Assembly (NCBI GenBank): GCA_022779845.1
Contig: JALEXT010000033.1
Location: 1 to 50,275, forward strand
Reading direction: 5' to 3'
DNA: 50,275 nucleotides
Origin: Succinatimonas sp.
Lineage (GTDB): Bacteria; Pseudomonadota; Gammaproteobacteria; Enterobacterales; Succinivibrionaceae
The notes beneath the pieces were generated by a model. It was given only the letters and a program-made list of their open reading frames with translations. It searched no databases and had not been told where the DNA came from. The translations under genes and the position numbers were made by a program. Each line of letters begins with the position of its first letter. Position 1 is the stretch's first letter. This document shows, piece after piece, positions 20,600-31,130 of this stretch.

Positions 20600-22705
20600 A
20601 TGGCAGACAACAACGACTATTACATCAACAGTGCAGTTACCTCCTTAAAAGGAGTCGGAAAAAAATATGCCGATATTCTGCAAAGCCAAGGCATATTGAA
20701 TCTTTTTGATCTGTTGATCGATCTGCCTTTCCGTTATCTGGACGAAACCTTTATTACTTCAGCACGGGATGCCGTACCGGACGGACGTTTCGTGCTCATG
20801 CACCTTAAAGTACGCAACAGCAAAACCTTTCAAGGAGGAAGAACAAGACTTTTCAAAGTGATTCTTGACGATGAAAGCGGCACTGTAGCAGCAGTTTTTT
20901 TCAATGCATATCCGGTATTTACCAATAACTTCAAATCAGGATCTTCACTGCTTGCTTTCGGTTCTATCAAACGCGACAACTCGGGTATCAAATGCTTGCA
21001 ACATCCAAGAATTGAATTCTTACAAGGTGGAGACTTACCAAACTTAAAAAAACACTTAACTCCCATATACCACTTATCAGGAGGAATGCCGCAAAAGATC
21101 ATTTCAAAATTCATCGAAAATGTCCTAAGCAAATTACCGTCGATTCCTTTGCAAGAACTGCTTCCCAAAGAATTCAATCCGTATGATATGGATTTGAGCT
21201 CAGCCATTACAGGCGTTCATCATCCTCTGAGTCGTAAAGATCATAAATTACCGCTTCCTGAAGATCTTCCCTGCTTTAAGCGAATTGCTTTTGAAGAACT
21301 TACTGCATACCAGCTTTCAATGCTGAATTTAAGGCGTCTGAACTTAAGTCGGGAAAGCCTTCGTATTCCTTTCTCCCCAAAACTCCACGATCTGCTGTTA
21401 AAAAACCTGAGATTCAAACTTACGCAAGCTCAGCAAAAAGCTTTTCAAGAAATTTGCGCAGATCTGCAACGACACACTCCGATGTTACGCCTTCTGCACG
21501 GAGATGTGGGATCAGGAAAAACATTAGTGGCATTGATGGCCTGTCTGCAAGTTGCAGCAGCCGGTTTTCAAAGTGTTTTGCTTGCACCGACTGAATTGTT
21601 AGCAGAACAGCATTACAGAAAATTTTCAGAATTATTACAACCTCTTGGAATAAAATGCGCCCTGCTTACTTCATCCATAAAAAATACTGTAAGAACAAAA
21701 CTTTTATATGATATAAGTCAGGGAGAAATAAAAATAATAATCGGTACCCACAGTGTGTTCCAAAAAGATATCTCATATCATAATTTGGCTCTTTCTGTGA
21801 TCGATGAACAGCATCGTTTTGGTATTGAACAACGTATTGCCATGCTCTCAAAAGCGCCCAAAGGTAAAACCATGCATCAGCTGGTGATGACTGCAACGCC
21901 GATACCAAGGACCCAACAGCTAGCTTTGTATGCGGATCTCGATGTTTCCATGCTTGATGAACTGCCATCAGGAAGAACCCCCATCGTTACCGCTGTGATC
22001 TCTGCAAATCGCCGTTACGAAGTAATTACCAGATTACAACAAGCCTGCTCTCAAGGCATACAGGCTTATTGGGTATGCCCTCGCATAGAAATGTCGGATG
22101 ACGAAGAAAACGACGGAACGGCCTCCGTACTGAAAGTACATAAGGAATTGAGCCAAGCTTTACCAAAATACAAAGTTGCTTTAGTTCACGGCCAAATGAG
22201 TACAGCGGAAAAAAATATCGCAATGCAGGAATTCTCAAGAGGGGAAGCTTCTGTTTTGGTGGCTACCACTATTATTGAAGTTGGAGTGGATGTTCCGAAT
22301 GCTTCAATCATAGTTATAGAAAATGCCGATCGCTTGGGACTTGCTCAATTACATCAACTGCGAGGACGTGTCGGACGAGGATCCAAATCATCATACTGCC
22401 TGTTATTGTACGGTAACGCCCAAGGTGAATGCAGCGAAATAGCAATGCAAAGACTCAAGATCATGCGTAGTACTACCGACGGATTTGCTATTGCTGCAGC
22501 AGATCTCAACTTACGCGGACCAGGTGAAATATTCGGAGATAAACAAACCGGATTCAATATATTCAGAATAGCCGACAGTGTTCGCGACGCTGATCTCATA
22601 CCAAAAGCACATAAAACCGCAGAGCAAATCATTAACAATAAGGAAACAACCGCTGCTTTGATTAACCGCTGGTTTTCCGCAATTCGTCAAGAAAAAATTT
22701 CGTAA
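20600..22705 (+). CDS. recG: ATP-dependent DNA helicase RecG
   Basis: GVGKKYADILQSQGI, LLHGDVGSGKTLVALMA, DEQHRFGIEQR, VMTATPIPRT, QLRGRVGRG. Confidence 0.95.
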   Translation: MADNNDYYINSAVTSLKGVGKKYADILQSQGILNLFDLLIDLPFRYLDETFITSARDAVPDGRFVLMHLKVRNSKTFQGGRTRLFKVILDDESGTVAAVFFNAYPVFTNNFKSGSSLLAFGSIKRDNSGIKCLQHPRIEFLQGGDLPNLKKHLTPIYHLSGGMPQKIISKFIENVLSKLPSIPLQELLPKEFNPYDMDLSSAITGVHHPLSRKDHKLPLPEDLPCFKRIAFEELTAYQLSMLNLRRLNLSRESLRIPFSPKLHDLLLKNLRFKLTQAQQKAFQEICADLQRHTPMLRLLHGDVGSGKTLVALMACLQVAAAGFQSVLLAPTELLAEQHYRKFSELLQPLGIKCALLTSSIKNTVRTKLLYDISQGEIKIIIGTHSVFQKDISYHNLALSVIDEQHRFGIEQRIAMLSKAPKGKTMHQLVMTATPIPRTQQLALYADLDVSMLDELPSGRTPIVTAVISANRRYEVITRLQQACSQGIQAYWVCPRIEMSDDEENDGTASVLKVHKELSQALPKYKVALVHGQMSTAEKNIAMQEFSRGEASVLVATTIIEVGVDVPNASIIVIENADRLGLAQLHQLRGRVGRGSKSSYCLLLYGNAQGECSEIAMQRLKIMRSTTDGFAIAAADLNLRGPGEIFGDKQTGFNIFRIADSVRDADLIPKAHKTAEQIINNKETTAALINRWFSAIRQEKIS

Positions 22706-22724
22706 AAGCTAAAGAGGCTTCTTC

Positions 22725-24944
22725 ATGGCTTTAAGACGCAATATACGTAAAAAACGCCAACATAACGTTTTTTGGCAAAAGTTGTTGAAGTGGCTATTAA
22801 TACCGACAGGCATCCTGAGCGTAGTCATATTCGGGTTCATCCTTTACTTCAACGGTCAGCACGTTAAAGTTCCGTTGATAAAACTTTTATCTGAACGCTC
22901 AGGGATACCTTTCCAAGCAGCCTCAGTGGAATTTTCTCCTATCTATCCAGACACCGTAAAAGTCCACGACGTAAGTTTTGCATCAAGTCACATAGGAGAA
23001 CTCTATCTTGAATATGATTTAAAATCACTTTTATCTAAAAAAGAACTTTTAATCAAAGATTTATATCTACGGGATGCTTTTCTTTCTCCTTTGGATTTGG
23101 AACTTCTAAGAAAGAAAAATTTAGGATTTGACAAAATATCCATTACTTCATTAAGAGCAAAACATGTTCCTGTTGAATTACCGTTTTTAAGCGCAAAAGA
23201 TGCGTCTTTTGATCTATCCGAAGTAAATATAGGTCCGGATCTTAATCTAAGCATAAAATCAGGATCAGGATCATTGGTTAACGGTCTTTGTGACGGTATC
23301 TCATATCAATCTCTCTCCGGATCATTTTCATCTGACGATAAAGGAATTTACATTTCAAATTTAAAAGCCAACGCCTTAGGCGGATTTGTTTCAGGTTCGC
23401 TGACTTTTCAAAACAGCAATTCAAAACTCGATTTTGACAACCTTCAACTGGATCGAGTTGTATTAAAAGATCCGTTACGCTTAATTTCAAAATACAGTCT
23501 TTGCGCCAAAACAGCAGAGCTCAATGATGTAACCGCTATTATGCCGGCTAACGATCTTTCTCTGTCCGGAATTAGCGGTCGTGTAATTGATATGCAATAC
23601 GATCAGGGAAATTTAAACGGCAACTTCAAAGGAGATATTTCTGAAATCACCAAAAGTGCCATGCAACTTACTCTAGAAGAAAATAAAGCTGAAATTGACT
23701 TTGAGAATAATTCAATAGAAACAAAATTGAGCGGAAATGTTTTTGATGGTTCATACGAACTTGACGCGTCTTTTTCGACAGTTGATACCGGTGATACCAT
23801 CAGGATGCTGAAACTTGAATCCCCGCATATTGAACTCACACGAGACCTTGTTGACGGTTTTTTAAAAGATACAGACGGAAGACGTATTGCTTTAGGTTCA
23901 GTAACTTTCGAAAATGCCCGTTTTTTATCTCATGTTGACTGGTTACCGCTATCAGCAGCTTCGATTTCCGGAAACATGTCCGGATTCTCATGGTCACATA
24001 CCGACGGTATAACTCCAGCTCCGGCCGGCATGGCAACCTTTACAACAACAGATCTTACTTACGCGGATCTCCGCATCAACTCGATGTCCTGCATTGCCAA
24101 TCTTACTGATCCTGTATTCATGTTATCAGTGCCTAAATTGCAAATCAAAAACTCACTTGCCGGCATGACTCTATCTTTATCACGTAACGGCGGTCGCAGT
24201 TTTTTCATGGCACAAGCCCACGATTTTGACCTTTCAGTATTGAATTCAAGCCTGATCCCTCATCTTCTGAGCGGAAAAATCAATTTGGATGCGGATCTCA
24301 AAAGTAAAGGAACAGAAGAAGAACTGTTAACTAACCTTACAGGTTCTATTAAATTTTCAAGTGACAATCTGCTGATTTCCTCCTTTGGTTTGGATCTTAT
24401 TAACGGCGGAAAAAAAGAAGATTTTGTTTTGGATAAAAGTCAGTTGCTGACCGCTTTAGCTGACAGCGATTGCGGTATGCATCAAGTTAAAGCTCAGGCT
24501 TTATTCAATGATAAGCAGTTGTGCTATTCTGCCAGCGCGTCTTTATCAACGGCCGATGTAAACTTAAACGGTCAAGCGTCGTTGCCTAATTTAAATAATC
24601 AGGGAAAAGCATTTTTCGTAAGTATTCCCAAAGACAGCATTACGGTAGCAGACATAAGCGGTACCTTAAAAGATCCGATCTTCAATATTAAAGCTCTGCA
24701 ACGAGGAATTATGCGTCCTGGACTGTTTGTAAAAGCATTGAGCAAAGATGAAGAAGAAGCTTATAAAGAAAAACAACAAGCTGAAGAAACTGCCCTGCAG
24801 CGTGATCATGAAAAATTACTCAATGCAGTACAAGTATTAAAAGATCAAATAGCAGCACTAGAACAAGATACAAAGGAAAACATCAATAAAGAAAACACGG
24901 AAATTCGTCAAGACAACAAAGAAAAGAATACCGAACAAAAATAG
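22725..24944 (+). CDS. AsmA-like inner-membrane protein
   Basis: N-terminal TM, long beta-rich region with low-conservation AsmA-type repeats (FQAASVEFSPIYPDTVKVHDVSF..), coiled-coil tail. Confidence 0.65.
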   Translation: MALRRNIRKKRQHNVFWQKLLKWLLIPTGILSVVIFGFILYFNGQHVKVPLIKLLSERSGIPFQAASVEFSPIYPDTVKVHDVSFASSHIGELYLEYDLKSLLSKKELLIKDLYLRDAFLSPLDLELLRKKNLGFDKISITSLRAKHVPVELPFLSAKDASFDLSEVNIGPDLNLSIKSGSGSLVNGLCDGISYQSLSGSFSSDDKGIYISNLKANALGGFVSGSLTFQNSNSKLDFDNLQLDRVVLKDPLRLISKYSLCAKTAELNDVTAIMPANDLSLSGISGRVIDMQYDQGNLNGNFKGDISEITKSAMQLTLEENKAEIDFENNSIETKLSGNVFDGSYELDASFSTVDTGDTIRMLKLESPHIELTRDLVDGFLKDTDGRRIALGSVTFENARFLSHVDWLPLSAASISGNMSGFSWSHTDGITPAPAGMATFTTTDLTYADLRINSMSCIANLTDPVFMLSVPKLQIKNSLAGMTLSLSRNGGRSFFMAQAHDFDLSVLNSSLIPHLLSGKINLDADLKSKGTEEELLTNLTGSIKFSSDNLLISSFGLDLINGGKKEDFVLDKSQLLTALADSDCGMHQVKAQALFNDKQLCYSASASLSTADVNLNGQASLPNLNNQGKAFFVSIPKDSITVADISGTLKDPIFNIKALQRGIMRPGLFVKALSKDEEEAYKEKQQAEETALQRDHEKLLNAVQVLKDQIAALEQDTKENINKENTEIRQDNKEKNTEQK

Positions 24945-24980
24945 GCAATCTACCTCCACTTTCTGAAAATAGATTGCCTA
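24942..24980 (-). terminator. yihY terminator: 11-bp perfect stem TAGGCAATCTA / TAGATTGCCTA, T run on minus strand
   Basis: Minus strand reads ..TAGGCAATCTA-loop-TAGATTGCCTATTTTTG; convergent gap. Confidence 0.75.
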
Positions 24981-24991
24981 CCTAATCGTAA

Positions 24992-26002
24992 TCAATCCCG
25001 TTTGATATTCTTATCGGAGGTCACACCGCTTTGTTTACTTTCATCAGATGAAATAGGTTTGGTAGCCTTTTGCTTTAAAGAAGAAGGCGTTCTTGATACA
25101 CGAATGCGTATAGCCGCTTTATGTCTGACTTTAATCGCATTATCAGATCCCAAAGTAGTTCCTGTCATATTGGCTAAATAAACCATAAACGGAGGAATGC
25201 CTTCCCAATTGCCGGATCTTACAATCCCCAATGTTGCGGTAAATTCAGCACCAACAAGGACTATCCACCAATTGATATAGATCCACAACATCAAAACGGG
25301 AATAGCCGCCAGAGCACCGTATGCCATCTGATACCCTGAAAAATTTAAAACAAATACACTAAATACTTTCTTGGAAATCTCAAGAAAAATAGTAACAAAA
25401 GCGGCTCCCAGCAAGGCATCCTGAAATTTAACCGTAGCTGCCGGCACTACCATAAAAGCAGCCGTCACCACAATGATTTCTATTAACACAGGCAAAACAA
25501 AATAAGCTATTACCATCGGGATACCGACTACCCCTCCTGATAACGCCGCATAGGCAAATACCTTGGTGGTGATCCATATAATCAAGCCGACCGATAACGG
25601 CCCTAATGTCAGCAAAGTCCAATAAATAGCTACGGTAGAACCTAATTTACGACGTCCGCCGTGCCAAATCCGATTAAAAGAAAAATCAATTGATCGGACT
25701 AACAATAACGCAATGACAAAAAAAGCAACTGATCCGGTAACCGTAAGTTTAGCTGCATGCTCGATCAACATGCCCAAATGAGTACTCACAGTCTCATTAA
25801 ATACCGGCATGAAATTTTGTGACGCAAACTGTTTAAGAGCTTCTTTTACCCCCATAAAAGAAGGGAATAAAGCAAATACAGACAGAATTGCCGTGGCCGC
25901 AGGGACCAATGCCAAAATAGAGGTAAACGCCAATGCCGAAGCTTCAAGACCTAAACTGTCCCTTTTAATGCGCTTGAAAAAAAACCTTAAAAGCTCTCTC
26001 AC
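24992..26002 (-). CDS. yihY: YihY/BrkB family inner membrane protein
   Basis: LEASALAFTSILALVPAATAILSVFALFP, SFNRIWHGGRRK, GAEFTATLG; GTG start with GGGGG upstream. Confidence 0.9.
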   Translation of the reverse strand: MRELLRFFFKRIKRDSLGLEASALAFTSILALVPAATAILSVFALFPSFMGVKEALKQFASQNFMPVFNETVSTHLGMLIEHAAKLTVTGSVAFFVIALLLVRSIDFSFNRIWHGGRRKLGSTVAIYWTLLTLGPLSVGLIIWITTKVFAYAALSGGVVGIPMVIAYFVLPVLIEIIVVTAAFMVVPAATVKFQDALLGAAFVTIFLEISKKVFSVFVLNFSGYQMAYGALAAIPVLMLWIYINWWIVLVGAEFTATLGIVRSGNWEGIPPFMVYLANMTGTTLGSDNAIKVRHKAAIRIRVSRTPSSLKQKATKPISSDESKQSGVTSDKNIKRD

Positions 26003-26351
26003 AAAACCCCCGTTTATAAAAACAAACTGCAGCAGCGATTATTTTAACAAAGGAGCCAAAAGATTGCGGCTTATCTCTTATACGGGTCAACAAACTACGT
26101 TATTTACCTGTAGTTCTGACACTTTGACCTACAAAATAATGCGTCATCTATCAAATTTTCGGCTAAAATACTGTGATTTTAACGACAAGGCACAATAAAC
26201 GGTATTTAACCGCGTGACCTCAACCTTTTTTCTGCCGACGCCTGACTTTGCTTTTTAAACAAAATACTTACAGTCGAGCGTTCTTTGGCAAGCAGATTTG
26301 CGCTTCCTAAACAAGAACCGTTATTTCTGATCCAACCACAGGGTAATCAAG

Positions 26352-28190
26352 ATGGATGTTAACAAGATCCGCAACATCGCCATCATCGCGCATGTTGACC
26401 ACGGCAAAACTACATTGGTAGACAGCCTTCTGCGTCAATCCGGCACTCTGGACCGCAACGAACTCGGTCAAACCCGAGTCATGGATTCCAACGACATTGA
26501 AAAAGAACGCGGCATCACCATTCTTTCGAAAAATACAGCTATCGATTGGCACGGATATCGAATCAATATCGTCGATACACCAGGTCACGCTGACTTCGGC
26601 GGTGAAGTTGAACGTGTCATGTCCATGGTTGATTCAGTATTGCTATTAGTCGATGCTGTCGACGGACCTATGCCTCAAACCAGATTTGTAACACAAAAAG
26701 CCTTTGCACAAGGGTTACGACCTATCGTAGTCATAAATAAATGCGATCGAGAAGGGGCCAGACCTAGTTGGGTCATAGATCAGGTTTTTGATCTTTTTGA
26801 CAACTTGGGGGCTACCGACGAACAGTTAGATTTCCCTGTGGTTTATGCATCGGCTTTCCAAGGATGGGCAAGTTTGGATGAAGATAAACCGGGTACCGAC
26901 ATGGAGCCTCTTTTCCAGACCATAGTTGATCGCGTTTCTCCCCCTGACTCAGATCTTAACGGTCCCTTCCAGATGCAAATATCCTCACTGGATTTCACCT
27001 CATATGTAGGCGTAATAGGTGTAGGACGCGTTAAAAGAGGCAAAGCAAGCGCCAACCAAACCGTTACCATTATCGATCGAGACGGTAATACCCGCCAAGG
27101 GAAGATCGGTCAGGTAATGGATTACTTGGGACTGCACAGAAAAGTTGCCGAAACTGCTGAAGCCGGTGACATTGTAGCCGTAACCGGTCTTGGTGAATTA
27201 AAAATCTCCGATACCATCTGCGATCCTTCCGCAGTAGAGGCTTTGCCGGCATTAACAGTTGATGAGCCTACGGTAACGATGAACTTCTGCGTTAATACTT
27301 CACCTTTTGCAGGCCGTGAGGGTAAATTCATCACATCACGCAACCTTGAAGAACGCTTGCAAGAGGAATTGGTCCACAACGTGGCATTACGTGTGGAAAA
27401 AACAGAGGAAGCAGACCGTTTCAGAGTATCCGGACGCGGTGAATTGCATCTGTCCGTACTAATCGAGGAAATGCGTCGTGAAGGGTATGAACTGGCAGTA
27501 TCTCGTCCAGAAGTCATCCTTAAAAAAGAAAACGGGAAAACACTTGAACCGTATGAAGTCCTGACATTGGATCTGCATGAAGACAATCAAGGACCGGTTA
27601 TGGAAGAATTGGGACGTCGTAAAGGTGATCTTAAAAACATGGTTCCTGACGGCAAAGGACGCGTTCGTCTCGATTACCGTATTCCTTCCCGCGGTCTTAT
27701 CGGATTTCAAACCTTGTATATGACCCTGACCTCCGGTAGCGGTCTAATGTATCATTCATTTGACAGTTATGACACCTACGTCGGCGGAACCATCGGATCC
27801 AGACAAAACGGTGTGATGATTTCCAACGACACCGGAAAAACGGTTCCTTATGCATTGTGGTTCTTGCAAGAACGTGGACGTTTGTTTGTCGGTCCCGGCG
27901 AAGAAGTCTATGAAGGTGAAATAATCGGACAACACGTACGTGACAACGATTTGACCGTAAATCCCTTAAAAACCAAGAAACTTACCAACGTACGCGCCGC
28001 AGGCTCTGATGACAACATTATTCTTACTCCTCCGGTAAGAATGTCTCTTGAACAGTGTCTTGAATATATCGATGAAGACGAACTGGTGGAGGTAACGCCG
28101 GTAAGTTTACGTCTGCGTAAAAAGAACCTGTCTGAAATGGATCGTATCCGTGCCTTCCGAGCTGCTGGTGGCAAGAAGAATAACGAATAA
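26352..28190 (+). CDS. typA: Translational GTPase TypA/BipA
   Basis: [53 protein letters not shown]; full length 612 aa. Confidence 0.97.
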   Translation: MDVNKIRNIAIIAHVDHGKTTLVDSLLRQSGTLDRNELGQTRVMDSNDIEKERGITILSKNTAIDWHGYRINIVDTPGHADFGGEVERVMSMVDSVLLLVDAVDGPMPQTRFVTQKAFAQGLRPIVVINKCDREGARPSWVIDQVFDLFDNLGATDEQLDFPVVYASAFQGWASLDEDKPGTDMEPLFQTIVDRVSPPDSDLNGPFQMQISSLDFTSYVGVIGVGRVKRGKASANQTVTIIDRDGNTRQGKIGQVMDYLGLHRKVAETAEAGDIVAVTGLGELKISDTICDPSAVEALPALTVDEPTVTMNFCVNTSPFAGREGKFITSRNLEERLQEELVHNVALRVEKTEEADRFRVSGRGELHLSVLIEEMRREGYELAVSRPEVILKKENGKTLEPYEVLTLDLHEDNQGPVMEELGRRKGDLKNMVPDGKGRVRLDYRIPSRGLIGFQTLYMTLTSGSGLMYHSFDSYDTYVGGTIGSRQNGVMISNDTGKTVPYALWFLQERGRLFVGPGEEVYEGEIIGQHVRDNDLTVNPLKTKKLTNVRAAGSDDNIILTPPVRMSLEQCLEYIDEDELVEVTPVSLRLRKKNLSEMDRIRAFRAAGGKKNNE

Positions 28191-28220
28191 TTCAGCACTA
28201 ATTTAGTCTGTTTATTTAAA

Positions 28221-28252
28221 AGCCCGAATATCTAGATATTCGGGCTTTTTTG
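28221..28252 (+). terminator. Rho-independent terminator after typA
   Basis: AGCCCGAATATC-TA-GATATTCGGGCTTTTTTG, perfect palindrome plus T run. Confidence 0.92.
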
Positions 28253-28314
28253 TTATATAACAAATTGTTAATTATTTTTAATTCAGAAATTTCCCAATAA
28301 AATTGATTTTTTTG

Positions 28315-28331
28315 TGCACTAAAATTGTGCT
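28315..28331. promoter_or_regulatory. Putative NtrC-binding palindrome TGCACTAAAATTGTGCT
   Basis: Close to the enteric NtrC consensus TGCACY-N5-GGTGCA; 71 bp before the glnL start. Confidence 0.55.
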
Positions 28332-28401
28332 CAAATACTGTTTTTATGTTAAAGTCATCCTCATAAGATTGATATTGCACATTTTTAGATCGGATTTGTT
28401 T

Positions 28402-29490
28402 ATGCAAGTTGATGCTGAATCTATTTTGGAAGGGTTATACACCGCTGTATTGGTGACTGACCCTATGTTGCGTGTCATCTATGCCAACCCAGGAGCAGAA
28501 CAGCTTTTAAGCATGTCTCGCTCAAAGATCGAAACGCTTAAATTCAGCGATATCGTGGATAAAACAGAAAAAGCTTTTATGTCAAATCTGCCTGTTCCGA
28601 TAAAATCCAACTTTCCCGGATTTTCCGCTGCCAACATACTGTTATCCCCTGAACCCGGCGTTTCGATTGTAGTTAACATTAATGTGAGTTCTTACAACTC
28701 GCGTCGTCACGGTCTCATCATCGAACTTCGTTCTCTGGTACATCAGCAACGTCTTGTCGATGCGGTGCAATTGCAGACACAGCATATGGCAGCCAGAGAT
28801 TTGATACGTAATCTGGCTCACGAAATAAAAAACCCGCTTGGGGGAATACGCGGAGCTGCTCAGCTGTTGGAAATGACTTACAGCAATCAAAAAGGCCTCA
28901 AAGAGTATACCCAAGTGATCATAGAGCAGTCCGACAGATTAAAAAATCTTGTGAATAACCTTCTGGGGCCGCAACATCCTAACCCTCTCATTTGGGCCAA
29001 CATTCATTTTATTATTGAAAAAGTTCTTTCACTTCAATCCATGCAGACTCAATCGCAAAAAGTAAGGATTGAAAAAAACTACGATCCGTCCTTACCTGAG
29101 TTGAAGCTTGACGTTGATGCAATGCAACAGGTGCTGATAAACATAATAAAAAATGCGGAAGACGCTATGAATGAAGCTCCTACACCGCATCCTTGTATCA
29201 GGATCAAAACTCGAGCCGAATCAGGAGTCATCATTCGTGATCGCAAATACCCGACCGTAGTGGCCATATCAATCTCCAATAACGGTCCGCAAATTCCTGA
29301 AGAAATGCGCCAAACCATTTTTTATCCAATGGTAACCACTAAAAGTAGCGGTAATGGCTTAGGACTCTCCATTGCACAAAGCATTATGGAACGTCACGGC
29401 GGCTCGCTGGAATGCCTCAGCGATGAAACCGAGACAACCTTTAAATTGATCCTGCCCCTTCCCAAAAGCGGAAAATTCAGCGAGGTATAA
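28402..29490 (+). CDS. glnL: Nitrogen regulation sensor histidine kinase NtrB
   Basis: PAS domain, HEIKNPLGGIRGAAQLLE (H box), INIIKNAEDAM (N box), GNGLGLSIAQSIMERHGG. Start 28402; the ORF-track extension uses an ATT codon. Confidence 0.93.
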   Translation: MQVDAESILEGLYTAVLVTDPMLRVIYANPGAEQLLSMSRSKIETLKFSDIVDKTEKAFMSNLPVPIKSNFPGFSAANILLSPEPGVSIVVNINVSSYNSRRHGLIIELRSLVHQQRLVDAVQLQTQHMAARDLIRNLAHEIKNPLGGIRGAAQLLEMTYSNQKGLKEYTQVIIEQSDRLKNLVNNLLGPQHPNPLIWANIHFIIEKVLSLQSMQTQSQKVRIEKNYDPSLPELKLDVDAMQQVLINIIKNAEDAMNEAPTPHPCIRIKTRAESGVIIRDRKYPTVVAISISNNGPQIPEEMRQTIFYPMVTTKSSGNGLGLSIAQSIMERHGGSLECLSDETETTFKLILPLPKSGKFSEV

Positions 29491-29495
29491 AATCT

Positions 29496-30935
29496 ATGAA
29501 TCCCATGATCTGGATCATCGATGACGATGCCAGCATACGTTTTGTTTTTGACAAAGCTTTAGACGTCAACAGTATACAGCACCGCCTCTTTGAAAACGGA
29601 GAGGCAGCTTTAAGCGCACTCCAACACGAAATCCCCGATGTGATTGTCTCTGACATACGAATGCCGGGAATTAGCGGTTTGGCCTTGATTAAGGCAGTAC
29701 ATGAAGTTGATGAAAACATTCCTTTCATTATCATGACCGCTCACAGTGATTTAGCCGCAGCCATCGACTCGTATGAGCAGGGATCATTTGAATATCTGCC
29801 GAAACCTTTTGACATAGAATCGGCAATCGCGGTAATACGCCGAGCTGCGATGCATCGCTATAATTCTCTGAAACTTAAAGAAGAAAAAGCAAATCCTCAA
29901 TTACAGCCCAAGACCAAAGAACAAGACGACAATGATGAAATCATTGGCAAATCACCTGTAATGCAGGAAGTCTTTAAATTTATAGGTCGCGTTTCAAAAA
30001 CGGAGTTGCCTGTATTGGTACACGGAGAAGTAGGTACAGGACGAGGTCTTGTTGCCATGGCGTTGCACAATCATGGACAAAGACGTTCCAAACCTTTTAT
30101 CACCGTTAATATGTCATCAATGCCAAAAGAAATGGTGCAAAGTGAAATTTTTGGCGACTGCGGACAAAAACAATTATCCTGTGCTTTAAGCCGAGCTGAA
30201 GGCGGAACTCTTTTTGTCAATGAAATATGCGATATGCCTTTAGAAGCCCAGACCAGAATGCTCAAATTGCTTCAAGACGGTGAATACGTCCCTCTTGGTT
30301 CGGATAAAAGCATACGTTCTGATATCAGACTTATCGCCACATCATCAAAAGATCTAGAAAGCATGGTGGCAGACGGCTCATTCATTGCAGATCTTTTTTA
30401 CAGACTAAATGTGATTAACATAAATATGCCTGCATTGAGGGAACGTAATAATGATATTCCCATGTTGGCAAAACACTTTTTAGCTCAAGCTGCTCAAGAT
30501 GCCCACACAGAACCTAAAAAATTGACCTCTGAAGTTCTGGTTTTTCTTTGTCGTCAACAATGGCCAGGCAATGTCACACAGCTAAAAAATCTTTGCAAAT
30601 ACCTTACTATAATGGTTACAGGCAGAGACATTCAATTGGTAGATCTGCCAACTGAATTTTTACACGCAAAACCTCAAATCCAAAAATCGGCAACCTCAAT
30701 TACTGGAACGACAACGGAAAAAGTTTCGTGGCAAGAACAATTACGCAATTGGGTGGACGGCAGACTCAAAGCAGGTGAACGTGACATACTTTCAGAAGCT
30801 GTTCCCGAATTTGAACGAATTATGCTTGAGGCAACCCTGAGCTTTACCGGTAATCACAAACAAGAATCTGCAAAATTGCTTGGATGGGGGCGAAATACCT
30901 TAACAAGAAAGATAAAAGAGCTCGGAATAAAATAG
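29496..30935 (+). CDS. glnG: NtrC-type response regulator with degenerate AAA+ domain (no GAFTGA)
   Basis: Receiver IIDDDASIR..DVIVSDIRMPG; degenerate core HGEVGTGRGL / SEIFGDCGQKQLSCALSRAEGGTLFVNEICDMP / FIADLFYRLNV; intact Fis-type HTH GNHKQESAKLLGWGRNTLTRKIKELGIK. Confidence 0.93.
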   Translation: MNPMIWIIDDDASIRFVFDKALDVNSIQHRLFENGEAALSALQHEIPDVIVSDIRMPGISGLALIKAVHEVDENIPFIIMTAHSDLAAAIDSYEQGSFEYLPKPFDIESAIAVIRRAAMHRYNSLKLKEEKANPQLQPKTKEQDDNDEIIGKSPVMQEVFKFIGRVSKTELPVLVHGEVGTGRGLVAMALHNHGQRRSKPFITVNMSSMPKEMVQSEIFGDCGQKQLSCALSRAEGGTLFVNEICDMPLEAQTRMLKLLQDGEYVPLGSDKSIRSDIRLIATSSKDLESMVADGSFIADLFYRLNVININMPALRERNNDIPMLAKHFLAQAAQDAHTEPKKLTSEVLVFLCRQQWPGNVTQLKNLCKYLTIMVTGRDIQLVDLPTEFLHAKPQIQKSATSITGTTTEKVSWQEQLRNWVDGRLKAGERDILSEAVPEFERIMLEATLSFTGNHKQESAKLLGWGRNTLTRKIKELGIK

Positions 30936-30961
30936 GTTAAGAGCATCCTTACATACAACAA

Positions 30962-30995
30962 ACATCATGCAAAGTTACCGGACTGAGCATGATGT
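30962..30995 (+). terminator. Inverted repeat ACATCATGC / GCATGATGT after glnG
   Basis: 9-bp perfect stem, 16-nt loop; no clear T run. Confidence 0.35.
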
Positions 30996-31130
30996 AAAGA
31001 CAAATAAGTTTGCACCAAAATTTATATTTTAAGAATAAAGGTGGTGCTAAACTAAGCCTTTATCCGTCCTTTTTTATTACTGAAAAGAAAAGGAGATATC
31101 TAATCAAATAACAATAAGGAGATAGGCAGG

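Noticed and set aside
25809-26198. 129-aa plus ORF over the yihY 5' end
   Set aside because: Antisense to the conserved yihY N-terminus and low-complexity; no domain.
27122-27586. 154-aa antisense ORF inside typA
   Set aside because: Ser/Arg-rich shadow frame of typA; codon-bias artefact.
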